From assembly GCF_000426485.1 (NCBI RefSeq), contig NZ_AUFL01000016.1:55120-119119 (forward strand): a DNA stretch of 64,000 nucleotides. Reading direction: 5' to 3'. The notes beneath the pieces are model-generated. The model did not search any database. It saw nothing but the letters and a program-made list of their open reading frames with translations, and was not told where the DNA came from. This DNA comes from Indolivaga capnocytophagoides DSM 22835. GTDB lineage: Bacteria; Bacteroidota; Bacteroidia; Bacteroidales; Dysgonomonadaceae. Below, piece after piece: positions 17,709 through 28,096 of this stretch. Positions within the stretch are counted from its first letter, which is position 1. Each line of letters begins with the position of its first letter. The position numbers were made by a program, and so were the translations under genes.

Positions 17709-18557
17709 ATGGAGCAATTTATTCGCAATATAAAAGAAAATATCAATAAAGAAATTCAGCTTATTGATTCTGAGGAATGTAATATCTTTCAGAAATCTAT
17801 TAGTATTATTTCATTATTGGAGTCTACATTTGATGAATTAAAAGAATTTGTTTCAAATTATACATTTAAAAGTACGCTTGATGAAATCACCTTTTTTAAA
17901 GAGACGAAACCTCAACTTTTTAGCATTCTAATTTACCATAGAAAGATATATAATCTTGAAATGCGAATGCCGACAGGAAGTTATATTGATCGGAAAAATT
18001 ATTTAGAAGGTATGTTAGGTCGCATAAAGTATTTCTTTGACAATAACGCTGATTTTTATCAATATTATCGTTCGGGAAGTACCCATCTTGATAAGTATTA
18101 TTTTCTAAGAGGTAAGCCAGATATTCAGTTAATTCTCGATTGTTTCTATTTCGAAAGAGACTCTAAGTTCTCCACAAGCTTCGATTTTAAGGTTGCAAAA
18201 ATGATTGCGAATGAAAGATTAACTGTCTATATCAACAACAAACTTTTAAACATTGATGATTTTGAACGCAATTTTCAGAATGATTTTAATTTACCTAAAA
18301 CAAGACTTACATGGACAGCTAAAAAAGCAGAACTTGTAGAACAGATTTATGCATGGGATAGTGCAGGATGTTTCAATAATGGCAATACGAATATAAAAGA
18401 GCTCGCTGAATATATTGAGACGGTCTTCAATATCAACTTAGGAGACTTTTATCACACATTCCTTGAAATTCGGGAGCGTAAAGGTAGCCGGACTTTATTT
18501 TTAGATAAATTGATCAAGCTTCTCGAAGAAAGAATGGATGGATTGGACAATAAATGA
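17709..18557 (+). CDS. rteC: RteC-family ICE regulator
   Basis: 282 aa. It has the RteC layout: N-terminal helices (ISIISLLESTFDELKEFV), FFKETKPQLFSILIYH, YYRSGSTHLDKYYFLRG, and a C-terminal helix-turn-helix-like part with LTWTAKKAELVEQIYA and FLEIRERKGSRTLFLDKL. In CTnDOT, RteC activates the excision genes in response to the tetracycline-controlled RteA/RteB pair (established). No rteA, rteB or tetQ is seen next to it here, so its own control must differ or the partners lie outside the window. A hairpin just downstream may end its message. Confidence 0.88.
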   Translation: MEQFIRNIKENINKEIQLIDSEECNIFQKSISIISLLESTFDELKEFVSNYTFKSTLDEITFFKETKPQLFSILIYHRKIYNLEMRMPTGSYIDRKNYLEGMLGRIKYFFDNNADFYQYYRSGSTHLDKYYFLRGKPDIQLILDCFYFERDSKFSTSFDFKVAKMIANERLTVYINNKLLNIDDFERNFQNDFNLPKTRLTWTAKKAELVEQIYAWDSAGCFNNGNTNIKELAEYIETVFNINLGDFYHTFLEIRERKGSRTLFLDKLIKLLEERMDGLDNK

Positions 18558-18589
18558 ATCGAAATAATAACTTATATTTGTATGAATAA

Positions 18590-18620
18590 AAAGAAAAAAA
18601 GAGGTATCCATAATACCTCT
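18590..18620 (-). terminator. Hairpin with minus-strand T-run after rteC
   Basis: GAGGTAT (18601-18607) and ATACCTC (18613-18619) form a hairpin. On the minus strand it is followed by seven T residues (A-run at 18594-18600 on the plus strand), a textbook terminator in that direction. On the plus strand the tail is weak. No minus-strand gene precedes it, so it may end a minus-strand RNA coming from the structured element at 18655-18814. Confidence 0.6.
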
Positions 18621-18654
18621 TGACATATATAACATAACGTTCACGTAAACGTCT

Positions 18655-18814
18655 CGCTGTGGAAACTGGTAATTTTTGGAAGGACGAGACGAAATGTGCA
18701 ATGTTCATGCTATGCGAAAGTATAGTGTGGACTTGCTTGTTTCGTCCTTCGGGTATACCAGTACCTCACAGCGGAGCAATGCAAGCTCCACACTTCTTTT
18801 TTGTATATTGCACA
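18655..18814. other. Structured non-coding element between rteC and DHFR-like gene
   Basis: Several long inverted pairs nest here: CGCTGTG (18655-18661) with CACAGCG (18767-18773); ACTGGTA (18665-18671) with TACCAGT (18756-18762); AAGGACGA (18680-18687) with TCGTCCTT (18742-18749). Competing with these are GTGTGG-A-CTTGC (18725-18736) with GCAAG-CT-CCACAC (18781-18793), followed by a T-run on the plus strand, and TGTGCAAT (18695-18702) with ATTGCACA (18807-18814). The first set and the terminator-like set cannot all form together, which is the layout of an attenuator or switch. Open frames across it on both strands look spurious. It could be a regulatory leader, an antisense RNA gene, or a DNA-level fold. 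Confidence 0.55.
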
Positions 18815-18832
18815 TCTAAAAATATTTTGACT

Positions 18833-19366
18833 ATGAGAAAAATAAAATTATATATTGCAGCATCTATCGATGGATATATTGCTGATATAGACGGTGGTTT
18901 AGACTGGCTCTCAGCATATCCAATTACACCAGAATTGGACTATGGTTATGACGAATTCTTTAATTCTGTTGATAGTGTAATTATGGGAGGTAGGACTTAT
19001 CGGGATATTCTAAATATGGATGTAATATATCCATATAAGGACAAAATATCATATATAATTACCCGAAATAAGATGAATAATCTGAAAGAGAATATTCATT
19101 TTATTACTGAGAATATAATAGAAACTGTATCAGAGATAAAAAAACAAGAAGGTAAAGACCTCTGGCTTGTGGGTGGAGGAGAAATTATTTCCATATTTCT
19201 TGATAATGATTTAATAGATGAAATGATAATTACAACTATACCAATTATACTCGGTTCAGGAATTCCATTATTTCCCAATACAGCCAAAGAATCAACATGG
19301 AAGCTACACAACACCCATAAATACAATAATAATGTGCTACAGGTTGAATATCATCGAAATATCTAG
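18833..19366 (+). CDS. Dihydrofolate reductase/RibD-family protein
   Basis: About 177 aa from ATG 18833. It opens RKIKLYIAASIDGYIADIDGGLDWL, the usual start of RibD C-terminal/DHFR-fold proteins, then VIMGGRTYRDIL and, near the C-terminus, LWLVGGGEIISIFL and IPIILGSGIPLFP. These are NADPH-binding fold motifs. The exact substrate is unknown, and classical trimethoprim resistance should not be assumed. The longer frame to 18659 overlaps the structured element and its extra residues do not resemble the family. Proteins of this type often accompany rteC in Bacteroides ICEs. Confidence 0.8.
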   Translation: MRKIKLYIAASIDGYIADIDGGLDWLSAYPITPELDYGYDEFFNSVDSVIMGGRTYRDILNMDVIYPYKDKISYIITRNKMNNLKENIHFITENIIETVSEIKKQEGKDLWLVGGGEIISIFLDNDLIDEMIITTIPIILGSGIPLFPNTAKESTWKLHNTHKYNNNVLQVEYHRNI

Positions 19367-19390
19367 CCTTAAATATTATAAAAATAAAAT

Positions 19391-19430
19391 AAATACCCAA
19401 GTTTATCCCATGCTTGGGTATTTATTTTTC
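19391..19430 (+). terminator. Terminator of the DHFR-like gene
   Basis: AAATACCCAAG (19391-19401) and CTTGGGTATTT (19413-19423) are perfect 11-base arms, followed by a T-rich tail. Confidence 0.8.
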
Positions 19431-19646
19431 CATACATTTCTACATGAAATAGTCCTAAAAATAGCCATCAACAGCATAAACTACTTCACTGAAACCACAA
19501 ACCACAGATTCCCTTTAGACTAAATCAAAATATTCGATTGAAGAATCTTATCTATTAGTCAATTAGACATTTATTTGAAAATAGTCATCCCAACTTGGGC
19601 TTTCAAAGATTCTAAATATCAGACCTTTGCTTCAAACAAATATGAC

Positions 19647-20009
19647 ATGGAAGTTATAACAATAGATTCAGAAGCATTTAAAGAATTAATCAGAAAGATT
19701 GATTCGATTACCGACTACATCCGAAACAATGACACGTCTAGTACATCTAAAGAATTGGACGAAGTATGGGTCGATAGTTATGAGGTATGTACCTTTCTTC
19801 GGATAAGCGAACGTACGCTGCAACGCCTTCGCTCCAATCAACTTATTTCATATTCCATCCTGTCGGGAAAAACCTACTATACTATAGGGGAAATAAAGCG
19901 TATTCTACAGGAGCACTTAGTTAAAACCGGAGAAGAAGCTCTTTCTGATCTGATCAACAGTCACCAACAGTATATTGAACGTAGGAAAAGAAACAAACCT
20001 AAAAAGTAA
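19647..20009 (+). CDS. HTH excisionase-like protein (first of pair, Xis2c-like)
   Basis: 120 aa from ATG 19647. An N-terminal helix (EAFKELIRKIDSITDYI) is likely for pairing. A MerR/excisionase-type helix-turn-helix follows: VDSYEVCTFLRISERTLQRLRSN, then ISYSILSGKTYYTIGEIKRIL. CTnDOT carries a tandem pair of small HTH proteins, Xis2c and Xis2d, in its excision operon (established), and the arrangement here matches. Upstream in-frame codons back to 19575 do not resemble the family, so the later start is chosen. It ends 4 bases before the second HTH gene. Confidence 0.75.
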   Translation: MEVITIDSEAFKELIRKIDSITDYIRNNDTSSTSKELDEVWVDSYEVCTFLRISERTLQRLRSNQLISYSILSGKTYYTIGEIKRILQEHLVKTGEEALSDLINSHQQYIERRKRNKPKK

Positions 20010-20013
20010 GGTT

Positions 20014-20367
20014 ATGATGATAGACGACGAAATATTCGAATCCAATATAAAGGGTCTTGCCAGACTACTCAAACGCATAGATGAAAAGGTCGATAAGCTA
20101 TTGGTCTCTGAGAATAGCGGTGTATTGGAAGAGCGTTTACTCGACAATCAGGATATATGCCTTTTCCTTAAAATCACCCCTCGTACTTTACAACGTTATC
20201 GTAATCTGGGATTGCTACCTTTTAAAACGATCTGCAAGCGGAACTATTATAGGGAATCAGATGTCAAGGTATTTATTGATCAATATTTCGGAGGAAAAGA
20301 TAAACCTACTGATAAAGATAAATGGCAGAAGAAAAACAGCTCCAAAAACAAAGAAGATATCCAATAG
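20014..20367 (+). CDS. HTH excisionase-like protein (second of pair, Xis2d-like)
   Basis: 117 aa, starting at one of two adjacent Met codons (20014 or 20017). It is a paralogue in layout of the preceding gene: an N-terminal helix (GLARLLKRIDEKVDKLLV), then LDNQDICLFLKITPRTLQRYRNLGLLPFKTICKRNYY as the HTH, then a very basic C-terminal tail (DKWQKKNSSKNK). This is likely a DNA-bending or recombination-directionality factor acting at the ICE ends, or a regulator of the excision genes. The topoisomerase-like exc gene that follows in CTnDOT is not found here. Confidence 0.75.
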   Translation: MMIDDEIFESNIKGLARLLKRIDEKVDKLLVSENSGVLEERLLDNQDICLFLKITPRTLQRYRNLGLLPFKTICKRNYYRESDVKVFIDQYFGGKDKPTDKDKWQKKNSSKNKEDIQ

Positions 20368-20401
20368 CAGATCATTAAAATTCTTTTCTAATAGCCTTTT
20401 T

Positions 20402-20440
20402 AGAGTTTCTTCGTTGTGAAACGCAGAAGCTCTTTTTTAT
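20402..20440 (+). terminator. Terminator between converging operons
   Basis: AGAGTTTCT (20402-20410) pairs with AGAAGCTCT (20425-20433), with one G-U pair, followed by six T. It lies between the HTH pair and the stop of the converging methylase-helicase gene. Confidence 0.65.
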
Positions 20441-20442
20441 TC

Positions 20443-23400
20443 TTACAATCTCACGCCTCTATATCCAGAATTCTCTTCTTTATTTTTCTTGTTCTCTGGA
20501 ATATCGACTTTTGGATTCTCAGGCCTGCCTAATAATATACGATCCCTATTTGCATCAATAATCTCCTTAATACTCATCGGTTGTCCAGAACGAACATTAT
20601 TTGCAGAATCAGCAGACTGTACTGGAGCAACCTTTTGAACTTCTTTTGGCTCGTCTTTCGTTGTCAGAGTAAGCTGAATCTGCCGATCCAAAGCGACTAA
20701 TTCTGTTTTTAATTCTTTCAATTGAGGCTCTTTTTTGAAAGAAGAGTCAATAACCTGTTCAAGTATAGGTAGATCCTTAGATAGTTTCTCATTATCGTTC
20801 TGATATTTCTCAATCAACTTAGGAATACGCTCCAAAGCATTCAGAAAATTCATAGCGGCCAGTTTGAGGTCAGTAGCGATATGCCCGTTATTGTAGTTAT
20901 ACTTTATTCCACCCTCCCCTTCTATAAAGAATCGATTATCTTTAAAGATCGAACCTTCCTTTTGACTATCCTCTGTCTTTACAAGAAGCTTGAAGTCATA
21001 GAGTGTTCCAATAGTAAAAAACTCGTTATTGGTACGGGCATTATCCGATAAGTGATTTAACTTTTCTCCGACAACCTTAGGATCGGAAGAATTTATTCCT
21101 TCCAATTTTACAGGATTCAGTTTATTCCCTTCCTTATCTGTCTGAGCACGATTACTGAATGCATCCCAGTCTTTTGTCATGCGGTTTATCATTTGGGTAT
21201 TTCCTTCGATGGTTCGGGTACTATCCTCATATTTGAAAGTTGCTGAAGATTTACTTTTGACAAATGCTTTCTTCTCACTTTCCAAAGCATTGATCTTTTT
21301 CTCCAATTTGGCTTTTTCCAATAAATCGGTATTGCCTGAAAGAATAGCCACATACTCCGAAAAATTCATACCTGCACTTTCATCCATGCTACCTTCATCA
21401 ATAGTACGGCTACCCAGACTATTATTCTTTAGCTGATTGATAAATGTTTGTTTATTCTCTAACAGATTGAATTTATAGGAATCAAGGCTTTTCTCGACTG
21501 CATAGATAACTACATCCACTTTATTGTCTGCATATATTTTAGCGATCTCATTCCCTTTGCGGATAGCCCGTCCGTCCCGTTGTTGCAAGTCAGACGGTCT
21601 CCACGGTGTATCCAAATGATGGATAGCCACAGCTCTCTGCTGAGCATTTACCCCTGTGCCCAACATGGAAGTAGAACCGAACAATACTCGAATACGTCCT
21701 TCATTCATCCCTTCGATCATTGTTTTACGGGCATTGTCTGTCTTTGCTTCCTGAATAAAACGTATCTCATGTGCCGGAATACCATGATCCTCTACCAGCT
21801 TGCGTTTAATCTCCGAATAAGGATTCCATTCATTGGGTTTGTACGTGCCTAAATCAGAGAATACAAATTGTGTTCCTTTATTGGATTCATATTTATTGTA
21901 ATACTCTGCTATTTTAGCTGCACAATGAGATGCTTTGTTATCGACATGGTCACCATATGCCTGATTAATCATTCGCATATCCAATGACATCTTACGGGCA
22001 TAGTCAGTCGCAATCAGCATCTTTGCTTTACCCTCTTTTTCAGTCAGTGGAGCACGACCCAGTAATGTGGCATCTCCGGTCTTGGCAAATTCCATTAGTT
22101 TTTGAATAAATATTTCCTGCTGGGGTGTAGGTGGAATATTGTATAGTATCTCATTTTTTTCGGGTCTATCTATTCCTATATCCTTTGCTGTACGAAAATC
22201 GGTTATTTCCGCATAAAAGTTCGCCAGTTCAGGGACTTTGATAAAATAACGGAATCGTTCTTTCTGTACAATCTGGTTTGTCACGGAAAACTCATAATCT
22301 GTAGTCTTTTTAGCATAGATAGCTGCCCATGCATCAAAAGAATTGATACCCTGATTCTCCAATTCTTTCGGACGAAGGTATTTGAATAACAGATATAATT
22401 CTGTCAGGGAGTTGGATATAGTTGTCCCCGAAAGAAATGTAGCTCCTAAGTCTTTATCTGTACGTTCCTGTATGGTGCGAACAGCAAAGAGCATATTCAA
22501 GGCTCGCTGGCTTCCTTCTGGATTACCTAAGCCTGCAACACGATCATGTCGAGTGGTAAAGGTCAGGTTCTTAAATTGATGAGATTCGTCTACAAACAAA
22601 TGGTCTATCCCCATCATTTTAAAGTCAACCACATCATCTGTACGATTCTTTATGGTATCGGCAAGTACACTCAATTTTACTTCCAGATTTTGTTTTCTTA
22701 CTTCCAATCCCCGTAACATGCATTTGGATGCGGATTTACCTTCAATCTGTTCGATAACACGAAGATTCTCTTCGACCGAATCCAGTTCCGCTCGAAATAT
22801 CTGTTGCTGCATTTCTGGAGATTGGGGTAGCTTTCCGAATTGATCGTGCGTCAGGATAATGGTATCCCAGTTATTGTTCTTTATGTCGTTGAAGATCTTT
22901 ACCCGTTTACTTGGTGTAAAGTCTTCCTTGCCCGGATAGAGAATCTTTGCATTTGGATATGCTGTTCTAAAGGTATGAGCTATTTCGTGTACATTAGCTT
23001 TCAAGCCTAATATCATTGGCTTATTAGCTAAACCAAGCCGTTTCATTTCATAGGCTGCAATACACATAATAAGTGTCTTTCCTCCACCTACTTCATGATC
23101 GGCTATGCCTCCGCCTATTAGTTTTTGCATCCAGATACAATCTTTCTGGCTTGGATATAAATCGACAATACCCAATGCTTTCAGGTCAAGATCAGGAAAT
23201 GTCTGGTGTGAACCATCGTACTCGGGGCGTACATAACAATTGAACTTCTTGTTGTATAGATCAGCCAGCTTATTTTGAAATTCGGGAGACTGGTCGTTGA
23301 GCCAATCGGTAAAGCCGTTCCGGATTTCGTCTATTTTCGAATTTGCTAACTGGATTGCTTCCGGGTCTGCGACTTTTACACTTTTACGTTCCCCATTCTC

Positions 23401-25848
23401 ATCCAATACTTCAACTGTCTTGGTAATATTCGGAGTTGTGTTAAGCAGTGCATGCTTCATCAGATGGATACCTGTAAAAAGTTGTTTCTCACTTTGTACA
23501 GCAAACTTTTCATTAATGATCAGGTTGCTTCGTTCTGAATTGACCGTAAAATCATCACGGGAAGCATAGTATTCAATATCTACATTGGTTTCAAAGAGTG
23601 TACCAGCATAATCCCGATAGGTTTGCATCGGTATCCAGCGTTCTCCGAAATTAAAATCCAGTTCAGCATAGCGTATTGGTTGTGGAATGGATTCTTCTAA
23701 TACTTTAAGGGAGGTTTGTGATGCCGGATCATTCGGATGATTAGTAAGATAGTTTTTGACTTGCTCTGCTTTTTCAATTACATTGCCTGAAATAAACTTA
23801 TCCCGTATCTCAAAGTTTTGGATCATCGGGTTGAAATAGATTTGTCCTTCCAGTTCCTTTAATACCTCTTCCCGTTTTTTATTATCCAGTAGTGAGAGCA
23901 TGTAATCCATGTGAATCTCACCATATTTGTTTAATGATGCTACTAAAGCTTCTCGGGAAGTTTCTGCATGTTTTATCTCATCAGGATTAAAACTTACAGG
24001 CCTCTGAAATATATCTGCCTTTTGCAATTTTCCGTCTATCCTGCGTTCTAATGCAAGAATAGCTGTTCCGGAAGTATCCATTTTAATTATATCGAGATTC
24101 TTCTTATTATTCAGATTTCCATAGAGCCTGAAAAAAGAATCGTAAGAGCTATTCAGGTCTTTTCGTAAATCAGGTTCTTCAACAAGATTCTTGGCTTCAT
24201 AATCATACAGCTTATGATACGCATCCCGTAATTGAATATACCTGTCAACCTTTGACTGTTGTATTGTTGGTAGATCTAAAGGCTGAAACATGGCATCCTT
24301 TCTGTAACGTTCTTTCAGATAGCCGATCTGCCCATTATCCTTAACCAACGAGCCTTGCTTATGATATTCTTCCAATGTAGCGGAGAATGGTCTAAGTTCC
24401 ATTGGTGGTTTTGGTTTCTCTTTCCTTATAACTTGTTCAGGCTTGGATTCAGGTTTTTGTCTCTCATTGGAGGAAAACAAACTTAACTGTATAGGTTTCT
24501 GATTGGGTTGAGATGTGCGTTTTCTTTTGTTCGGTTTAATCTGTGTACGCTCGGCTTCTGTAAACCCAAACAAATCATATAAAGACATGGTTGGTTGTGA
24601 TACATTCAACTCAATAGCTTTCTCTTTCTTCTCTGTAGGCTGTGAGGTACTATTTATCGGAGGTGTATTATGAACAGTCTTTTGGCTTTGTGTTGAATAT
24701 TTATAGTATAAGTTCAGATCGAGGTTTAATTTAAAGTCAGCATTTAACACCTGCTTTAAATCAGAAGAAATTGCTTCCATTCCCCCTTCATGTAAGAATA
24801 CCTGTGCCGGCTTTCCATATGGATCGGTATCTGTAAATCCTTTGGTATGGACTATTCGTTGCAGGTTCTCAAAGCTGCTGTTTATTGTTATGCTGGGTGA
24901 AAGCTCATAGGTTGTCAGGAACTTTTTCTCCTGACGGGTTAGTTCTTGCTTTTGTGTATTCTTTTGCAGAACGATTAAGTCACTACCGACTTCTGTTCCT
25001 GCATTTTCTATAAAGAGATTATTCGGTAAACGGATAGCTGATATCAGATTCGTATTATTCATCAGCCATTGGCGAACGGCCTGGTTATTGGGTGAGTTTA
25101 ATACTCCCTGAGAGGTAATAAATGCCATCAATCCTCCTTCACGCAATGTTTCAACTCCTTTCAGAAAGAAATAATTATGAATGGCCCGAGTAGAATCCCT
25201 ATGCAGTTTATCTCTTTTCATAAATTCTACATCGAATACACTCATCTCTCCAAAAGGAATATTGGAAGTAACCACATCAAAATGATTATTATATCGGCTC
25301 TCAATCGTTTCAAAGCCATCTACAATAACCTTATCATCTGGATTGATAAAGGAAAGTATTTTACCTGTCAGCAGATCCTTTTCAAAATTGATGATATCAG
25401 CTTTGAGATAGCGAAAAGAAAAAGCAGAGGAAAAACCACCCATGCCAGCCGATGGGTCCAACAGACTATTTATCTGTACATCGTTATCCTTGAAAGTATC
25501 AGCCAGAGCTTGAACAACTAAAGGCGGAGTGTAGAAAGCAGTCAGTACCGAGTTCTTTATACTATTGATGTATTGCTTATACTCTATAGAAGAGCCAGTA
25601 TTATCACTGATAACCCTATGTAGTTCGGCAACCATCGGAAATAACTCCAATTCGGATTTTGCCCATGCTGCTGTATCTGCCAGACTATTGACAGGATTAA
25701 GTACACATTTAAGTCCCCCGAATCCGGTATATTCCATTAATATATCCTGCTCAATTTCGGTAGCCTCGCGTTGTTCTTTTTCAAGGGTAAAAACAACTTT
25801 GATCGCATCGATATTGGCTCTGAGATGAGCCTTTTTATTATAGCTCAT
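20443..25848 (-). CDS. Giant N6-DNA methylase / SNF2-like helicase fusion
   Basis: 1801 aa. An N-terminal adenine-methylase-like domain has motif [13 protein letters not shown] (about 130-141) and motif IV SNIPFG (195-200), a variant of NPPF. A long linker with a Pro/Lys/Gln-rich patch (about 400-490) follows. The helicase part has Walker A EVGGGKT (919-925), DESH (1087-1090), SGTTISNS, and motif [13 protein letters not shown] (1422-1432). The C-terminus is coiled and charged. This fusion is a regular resident of Bacteroides ICEs and resembles the DarB-type phage proteins that protect incoming DNA from restriction. An anti-restriction role during transfer is plausible but inferred, and whether the variant motif IV is active is open. 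Confidence 0.85.
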   Translation of the reverse strand: MSYNKKAHLRANIDAIKVVFTLEKEQREATEIEQDILMEYTGFGGLKCVLNPVNSLADTAAWAKSELELFPMVAELHRVISDNTGSSIEYKQYINSIKNSVLTAFYTPPLVVQALADTFKDNDVQINSLLDPSAGMGGFSSAFSFRYLKADIINFEKDLLTGKILSFINPDDKVIVDGFETIESRYNNHFDVVTSNIPFGEMSVFDVEFMKRDKLHRDSTRAIHNYFFLKGVETLREGGLMAFITSQGVLNSPNNQAVRQWLMNNTNLISAIRLPNNLFIENAGTEVGSDLIVLQKNTQKQELTRQEKKFLTTYELSPSITINSSFENLQRIVHTKGFTDTDPYGKPAQVFLHEGGMEAISSDLKQVLNADFKLNLDLNLYYKYSTQSQKTVHNTPPINSTSQPTEKKEKAIELNVSQPTMSLYDLFGFTEAERTQIKPNKRKRTSQPNQKPIQLSLFSSNERQKPESKPEQVIRKEKPKPPMELRPFSATLEEYHKQGSLVKDNGQIGYLKERYRKDAMFQPLDLPTIQQSKVDRYIQLRDAYHKLYDYEAKNLVEEPDLRKDLNSSYDSFFRLYGNLNNKKNLDIIKMDTSGTAILALERRIDGKLQKADIFQRPVSFNPDEIKHAETSREALVASLNKYGEIHMDYMLSLLDNKKREEVLKELEGQIYFNPMIQNFEIRDKFISGNVIEKAEQVKNYLTNHPNDPASQTSLKVLEESIPQPIRYAELDFNFGERWIPMQTYRDYAGTLFETNVDIEYYASRDDFTVNSERSNLIINEKFAVQSEKQLFTGIHLMKHALLNTTPNITKTVEVLDENGERKSVKVADPEAIQLANSKIDEIRNGFTDWLNDQSPEFQNKLADLYNKKFNCYVRPEYDGSHQTFPDLDLKALGIVDLYPSQKDCIWMQKLIGGGIADHEVGGGKTLIMCIAAYEMKRLGLANKPMILGLKANVHEIAHTFRTAYPNAKILYPGKEDFTPSKRVKIFNDIKNNNWDTIILTHDQFGKLPQSPEMQQQIFRAELDSVEENLRVIEQIEGKSASKCMLRGLEVRKQNLEVKLSVLADTIKNRTDDVVDFKMMGIDHLFVDESHQFKNLTFTTRHDRVAGLGNPEGSQRALNMLFAVRTIQERTDKDLGATFLSGTTISNSLTELYLLFKYLRPKELENQGINSFDAWAAIYAKKTTDYEFSVTNQIVQKERFRYFIKVPELANFYAEITDFRTAKDIGIDRPEKNEILYNIPPTPQQEIFIQKLMEFAKTGDATLLGRAPLTEKEGKAKMLIATDYARKMSLDMRMINQAYGDHVDNKASHCAAKIAEYYNKYESNKGTQFVFSDLGTYKPNEWNPYSEIKRKLVEDHGIPAHEIRFIQEAKTDNARKTMIEGMNEGRIRVLFGSTSMLGTGVNAQQRAVAIHHLDTPWRPSDLQQRDGRAIRKGNEIAKIYADNKVDVVIYAVEKSLDSYKFNLLENKQTFINQLKNNSLGSRTIDEGSMDESAGMNFSEYVAILSGNTDLLEKAKLEKKINALESEKKAFVKSKSSATFKYEDSTRTIEGNTQMINRMTKDWDAFSNRAQTDKEGNKLNPVKLEGINSSDPKVVGEKLNHLSDNARTNNEFFTIGTLYDFKLLVKTEDSQKEGSIFKDNRFFIEGEGGIKYNYNNGHIATDLKLAAMNFLNALERIPKLIEKYQNDNEKLSKDLPILEQVIDSSFKKEPQLKELKTELVALDRQIQLTLTTKDEPKEVQKVAPVQSADSANNVRSGQPMSIKEIIDANRDRILLGRPENPKVDIPENKKNKEENSGYRGVRL

Positions 25849-26275
25849 GTCCGTCCTCCCATATATCGATTATTCCAACCAATTCCGTATAGAGTAGATT
25901 GTATTCGGCAGAATACGCAAACTCATCATGCAGGGTATATTCTGTAAAGACTTCTTCACAGATAGGGAGTAGTAACATCGTTTTCTGAAAGACTTCGCTT
26001 TCGGGGATATAGGAGAATTCCTCTAAGAGAATCGTACGGATGGTATCGAACTTGGAGAACAAAAGCCCTTCATATAAAGCTTTACAAGCCATTTCTTCAG
26101 CCCGGTCGTGTGAATAACCGTCTTTTATTGCATCGGAATAGGCTTCGGCTGCAATATCTGCTCTTGTTTTAATGAATTGGGAATCTCCTGTTTTGTCAGG
26201 GTGGCTTTCCTGAAGATAGGAATGAAGAAGTAGTCCGTAATAGGACAACTCCTGCTGGTTATTTTTAGCTTTCAT
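25838..26275 (-). CDS. DUF1896 family protein
   Basis: 145 aa. [48 protein letters not shown] and [17 protein letters not shown] follow the pattern of DUF1896, a small helical protein found in Bacteroidota ICEs next to the methylase-helicase. Function unknown. Its end overlaps the start of the giant methylase gene by 11 bases, so translation is probably coupled. A repeated leader motif precedes its start. Confidence 0.8.
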   Translation of the reverse strand: MKAKNNQQELSYYGLLLHSYLQESHPDKTGDSQFIKTRADIAAEAYSDAIKDGYSHDRAEEMACKALYEGLLFSKFDTIRTILLEEFSYIPESEVFQKTMLLLPICEEVFTEYTLHDEFAYSAEYNLLYTELVGIIDIWEDGHEL

Positions 26276-26280
26276 TGTGA

Positions 26281-26405
26281 TGGAAATTAGTGGAGGTCGG
26301 CAGACCGTTTTTAATAATGTAGTATAGGGGATTGCTTCTAAAAGCAGAACGGCTCCCGGGTTTTCCTTTCCCCGAGAGCCTCCACTAATTTCTCAAAGTT
26401 ACAAG
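26281..26405. repeat. Repeated CACTAATTTC leader motif, two copies, with hairpin
   Basis: 26281-26307 read on the minus strand gives CGGTCTGC..GACC.CCACTAATTTCCA directly before the DUF1896 start. It matches 42231-42254 ahead of traE. A second copy in plus orientation (26381-26405, CCACTAATTTC..AA.GTTACAAG) also matches the traE leader. A shorter version, CACTAATTTTC, precedes the DUF3945 start at 27880. Between the two copies lies a G/C-rich hairpin (26351-26380, GGCTC.CGGG with CCCG.GAGCC) that could terminate or attenuate the minus-strand message. Confidence 0.55.
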
Positions 26406-26488
26406 CTGCCCAAAGTACCTCCCGATACGGTTGGCCGCCTATGATAGTAAGATTGTAGAAATCAGTGGTAAATATAGGGATTTATATG

Positions 26489-27880
26489 CTATCTTCTTAT
26501 TCCCCGGGATTGTTGCTGAGACTCTTCCAGTTCTTGCTTATTCTCCTGCTTTTCTTTCTGTTTTTCAGTTGGTGTGGTCTGTCCTTGCTCTAACGGCTCT
26601 TTTACTTTCTTGGTAGCTTCATTAGTTTTTCCTTCCGAATTAACGGCAACCTGCACCTTATGACGATCATCAGGTTTAACCGCTCCTTGTTCCAATGCTT
26701 TCTTGTAATCGGTAGCAAACATGAAGTCGGTTTTACCCGTTTCGGGTTTCCATGTAATGTAGCCATTGTAGTTTTTTCCGTTACGATCAGTCAGGCCACT
26801 GACATAAACGGTTTTTCCTTCATTCAGGCTCGCCTGCTGATCATTAGTCAGTTCTTTCTTGCGGAAAGACTTTGGGGCTTCTTGCTGGCTTTCAGATTGG
26901 TGTTGGGATTGGCTTTGCCTGGGAGTATTTCCAAAATATATTTCAAGACCTCTTCTGTCGGCATTAATTTGAACCGTACCGCTAAACAGTGTGTCTTTCT
27001 TGGATTTCATATCTTCTAAGTATACACCTTTCCCTTCTGCCAGGTTTTTCTTCTGTTCCTCACTTAATTTGATACCTTTAAACTCATCCGGTATTTTTAT
27101 TCTGTCGGCTCGAAGGGCTACCAGTTCATTGGTCAGTTTATCGATGGAGACAAAAGCATTCATCTTCATACCTCCTTTGGGTTCAATCTCAATCAGTCTT
27201 CCGGCATTGCCTGTTTGGCGAAGGTTCTCTTTATCTTCTTTTGTGAATGTTACTCCCATAAAGGGATAATTAAGTTCGGGTGCATTACGTATATTGTGAA
27301 TACGCAGTTTGAGGTTACCCTCTGCATCTTCTCTGAAAGATAAACGGGCATCGGAATAGACGGCTTCTCCCAAAGCCTCGGTTTTGATAGTAAGTAGTAC
27401 AGGGGATTTTTGCCAGTTCAGCATCGGTTCTAGACTACCTGATCTATCGAGTTTTTCTTTGGTGATACCTAACTCGGCTAACTGATCCCAATTAATTCGG
27501 GATTCATCCAATGCCTGATATTCTTTTGGAGCAAAAGCTTCAGGTAATATCTTGTAGGCATCCAATGCTTCTTTATTAGATGGATTATCGGGGTCTTTCA
27601 GCATTTCTTTGAGAACAGGTGTAATACTCTCAAATAACTCTAACGGTATTTTAAAGAAATGAAAATGTGTAGGATCTTTACTCTGCTTCAGGAAGTTTTT
27701 GAAGAAGTTTTCTAGGACATCAGCATTTTTGTCGATTTTCAGGAAAGCGGGTTCATTCTCTTTGGTAGGCTTGACAGTTTTAGGTGTTCCGTCTTCATCG
27801 ATACCACTGACAACATTCAGGTTGTTACTCTCTTTTTCTGTGACTAGCAGAATTTCATGGTCGTTTACTTTTTCATTCAT
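26489..27880 (-). CDS. DUF4099/DUF3945 ICE protein
   Basis: 463 aa. The N-terminal domain (about 1-250) includes INWDQLAELGITKEKLDRSG and LPEAFAPKEYQALDES, as in DUF4099. It is followed by two DUF3945-type repeats, LSEEQKKNLAEGKGVYLEDM (about 285-305) and LTNDQQASLNEGKTVYVSGL (about 370-390). The C-terminal tail is Gln/Glu/Lys-rich and probably disordered. In many Bacteroidota ICEs this gene is next to a type IA topoisomerase, which is not present here. Function unknown. It is the first gene of a minus-strand operon whose upstream region carries the element at 27961-27998. Confidence 0.8.
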   Translation of the reverse strand: MNEKVNDHEILLVTEKESNNLNVVSGIDEDGTPKTVKPTKENEPAFLKIDKNADVLENFFKNFLKQSKDPTHFHFFKIPLELFESITPVLKEMLKDPDNPSNKEALDAYKILPEAFAPKEYQALDESRINWDQLAELGITKEKLDRSGSLEPMLNWQKSPVLLTIKTEALGEAVYSDARLSFREDAEGNLKLRIHNIRNAPELNYPFMGVTFTKEDKENLRQTGNAGRLIEIEPKGGMKMNAFVSIDKLTNELVALRADRIKIPDEFKGIKLSEEQKKNLAEGKGVYLEDMKSKKDTLFSGTVQINADRRGLEIYFGNTPRQSQSQHQSESQQEAPKSFRKKELTNDQQASLNEGKTVYVSGLTDRNGKNYNGYITWKPETGKTDFMFATDYKKALEQGAVKPDDRHKVQVAVNSEGKTNEATKKVKEPLEQGQTTPTEKQKEKQENKQELEESQQQSRGIRR

Positions 27881-27960
27881 TTTATCGAAAATTAGTGATG
27901 CATCAACAGCAATGCTTTACTAATTTAGAATGAAAATATTGGTATATAGCTGATTATAAA

Positions 27961-27998
27961 AGAACTGTCATCTGATGACATCTGGTGTCATCATTTGT
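27961..27998 (-). promoter_or_regulatory. Operator-like element, copy 1 (inverted relative to copy 2)
   Basis: Three alternating half-sites lie in a row: TGTCATC (27966-27972), GATGACA (27974-27980) and TGTCATC (27986-27992). They form two overlapping dyads. The 38-base block is repeated, inverted, at 39911-39948 with 36 of 38 bases the same. This copy faces the DUF3945 gene, whose start is about 80 bases away. It is probably the binding site of a regulator shared by both operons. Confidence 0.65.
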
Positions 27999-28096
27999 CT
28001 GGGATGAAATTATAAAATGAATTAAAGATCTTTTGATAATGATTTATATTAAATTTTCAAGTAATTTTATATTTCATTAAACGATACAAATATACT

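Noticed and set aside
18595..18820. Retron-like msr-msd or group II intron RNA
   Set aside because: Inverted arms suggested it briefly, but no reverse transcriptase gene lies nearby and no intron domain V-like hairpin was found.
18659..18832. N-terminal extension of the DHFR-like frame
   Set aside because: The added residues do not resemble the family and lie over a highly structured non-coding element; the ATG at 18833 starts with the normal family N-terminus.
21179..25828. Plus-strand open frames inside the methylase-helicase gene
   Set aside because: Shadows of a long, conserved gene on the other strand; no recognisable protein features.
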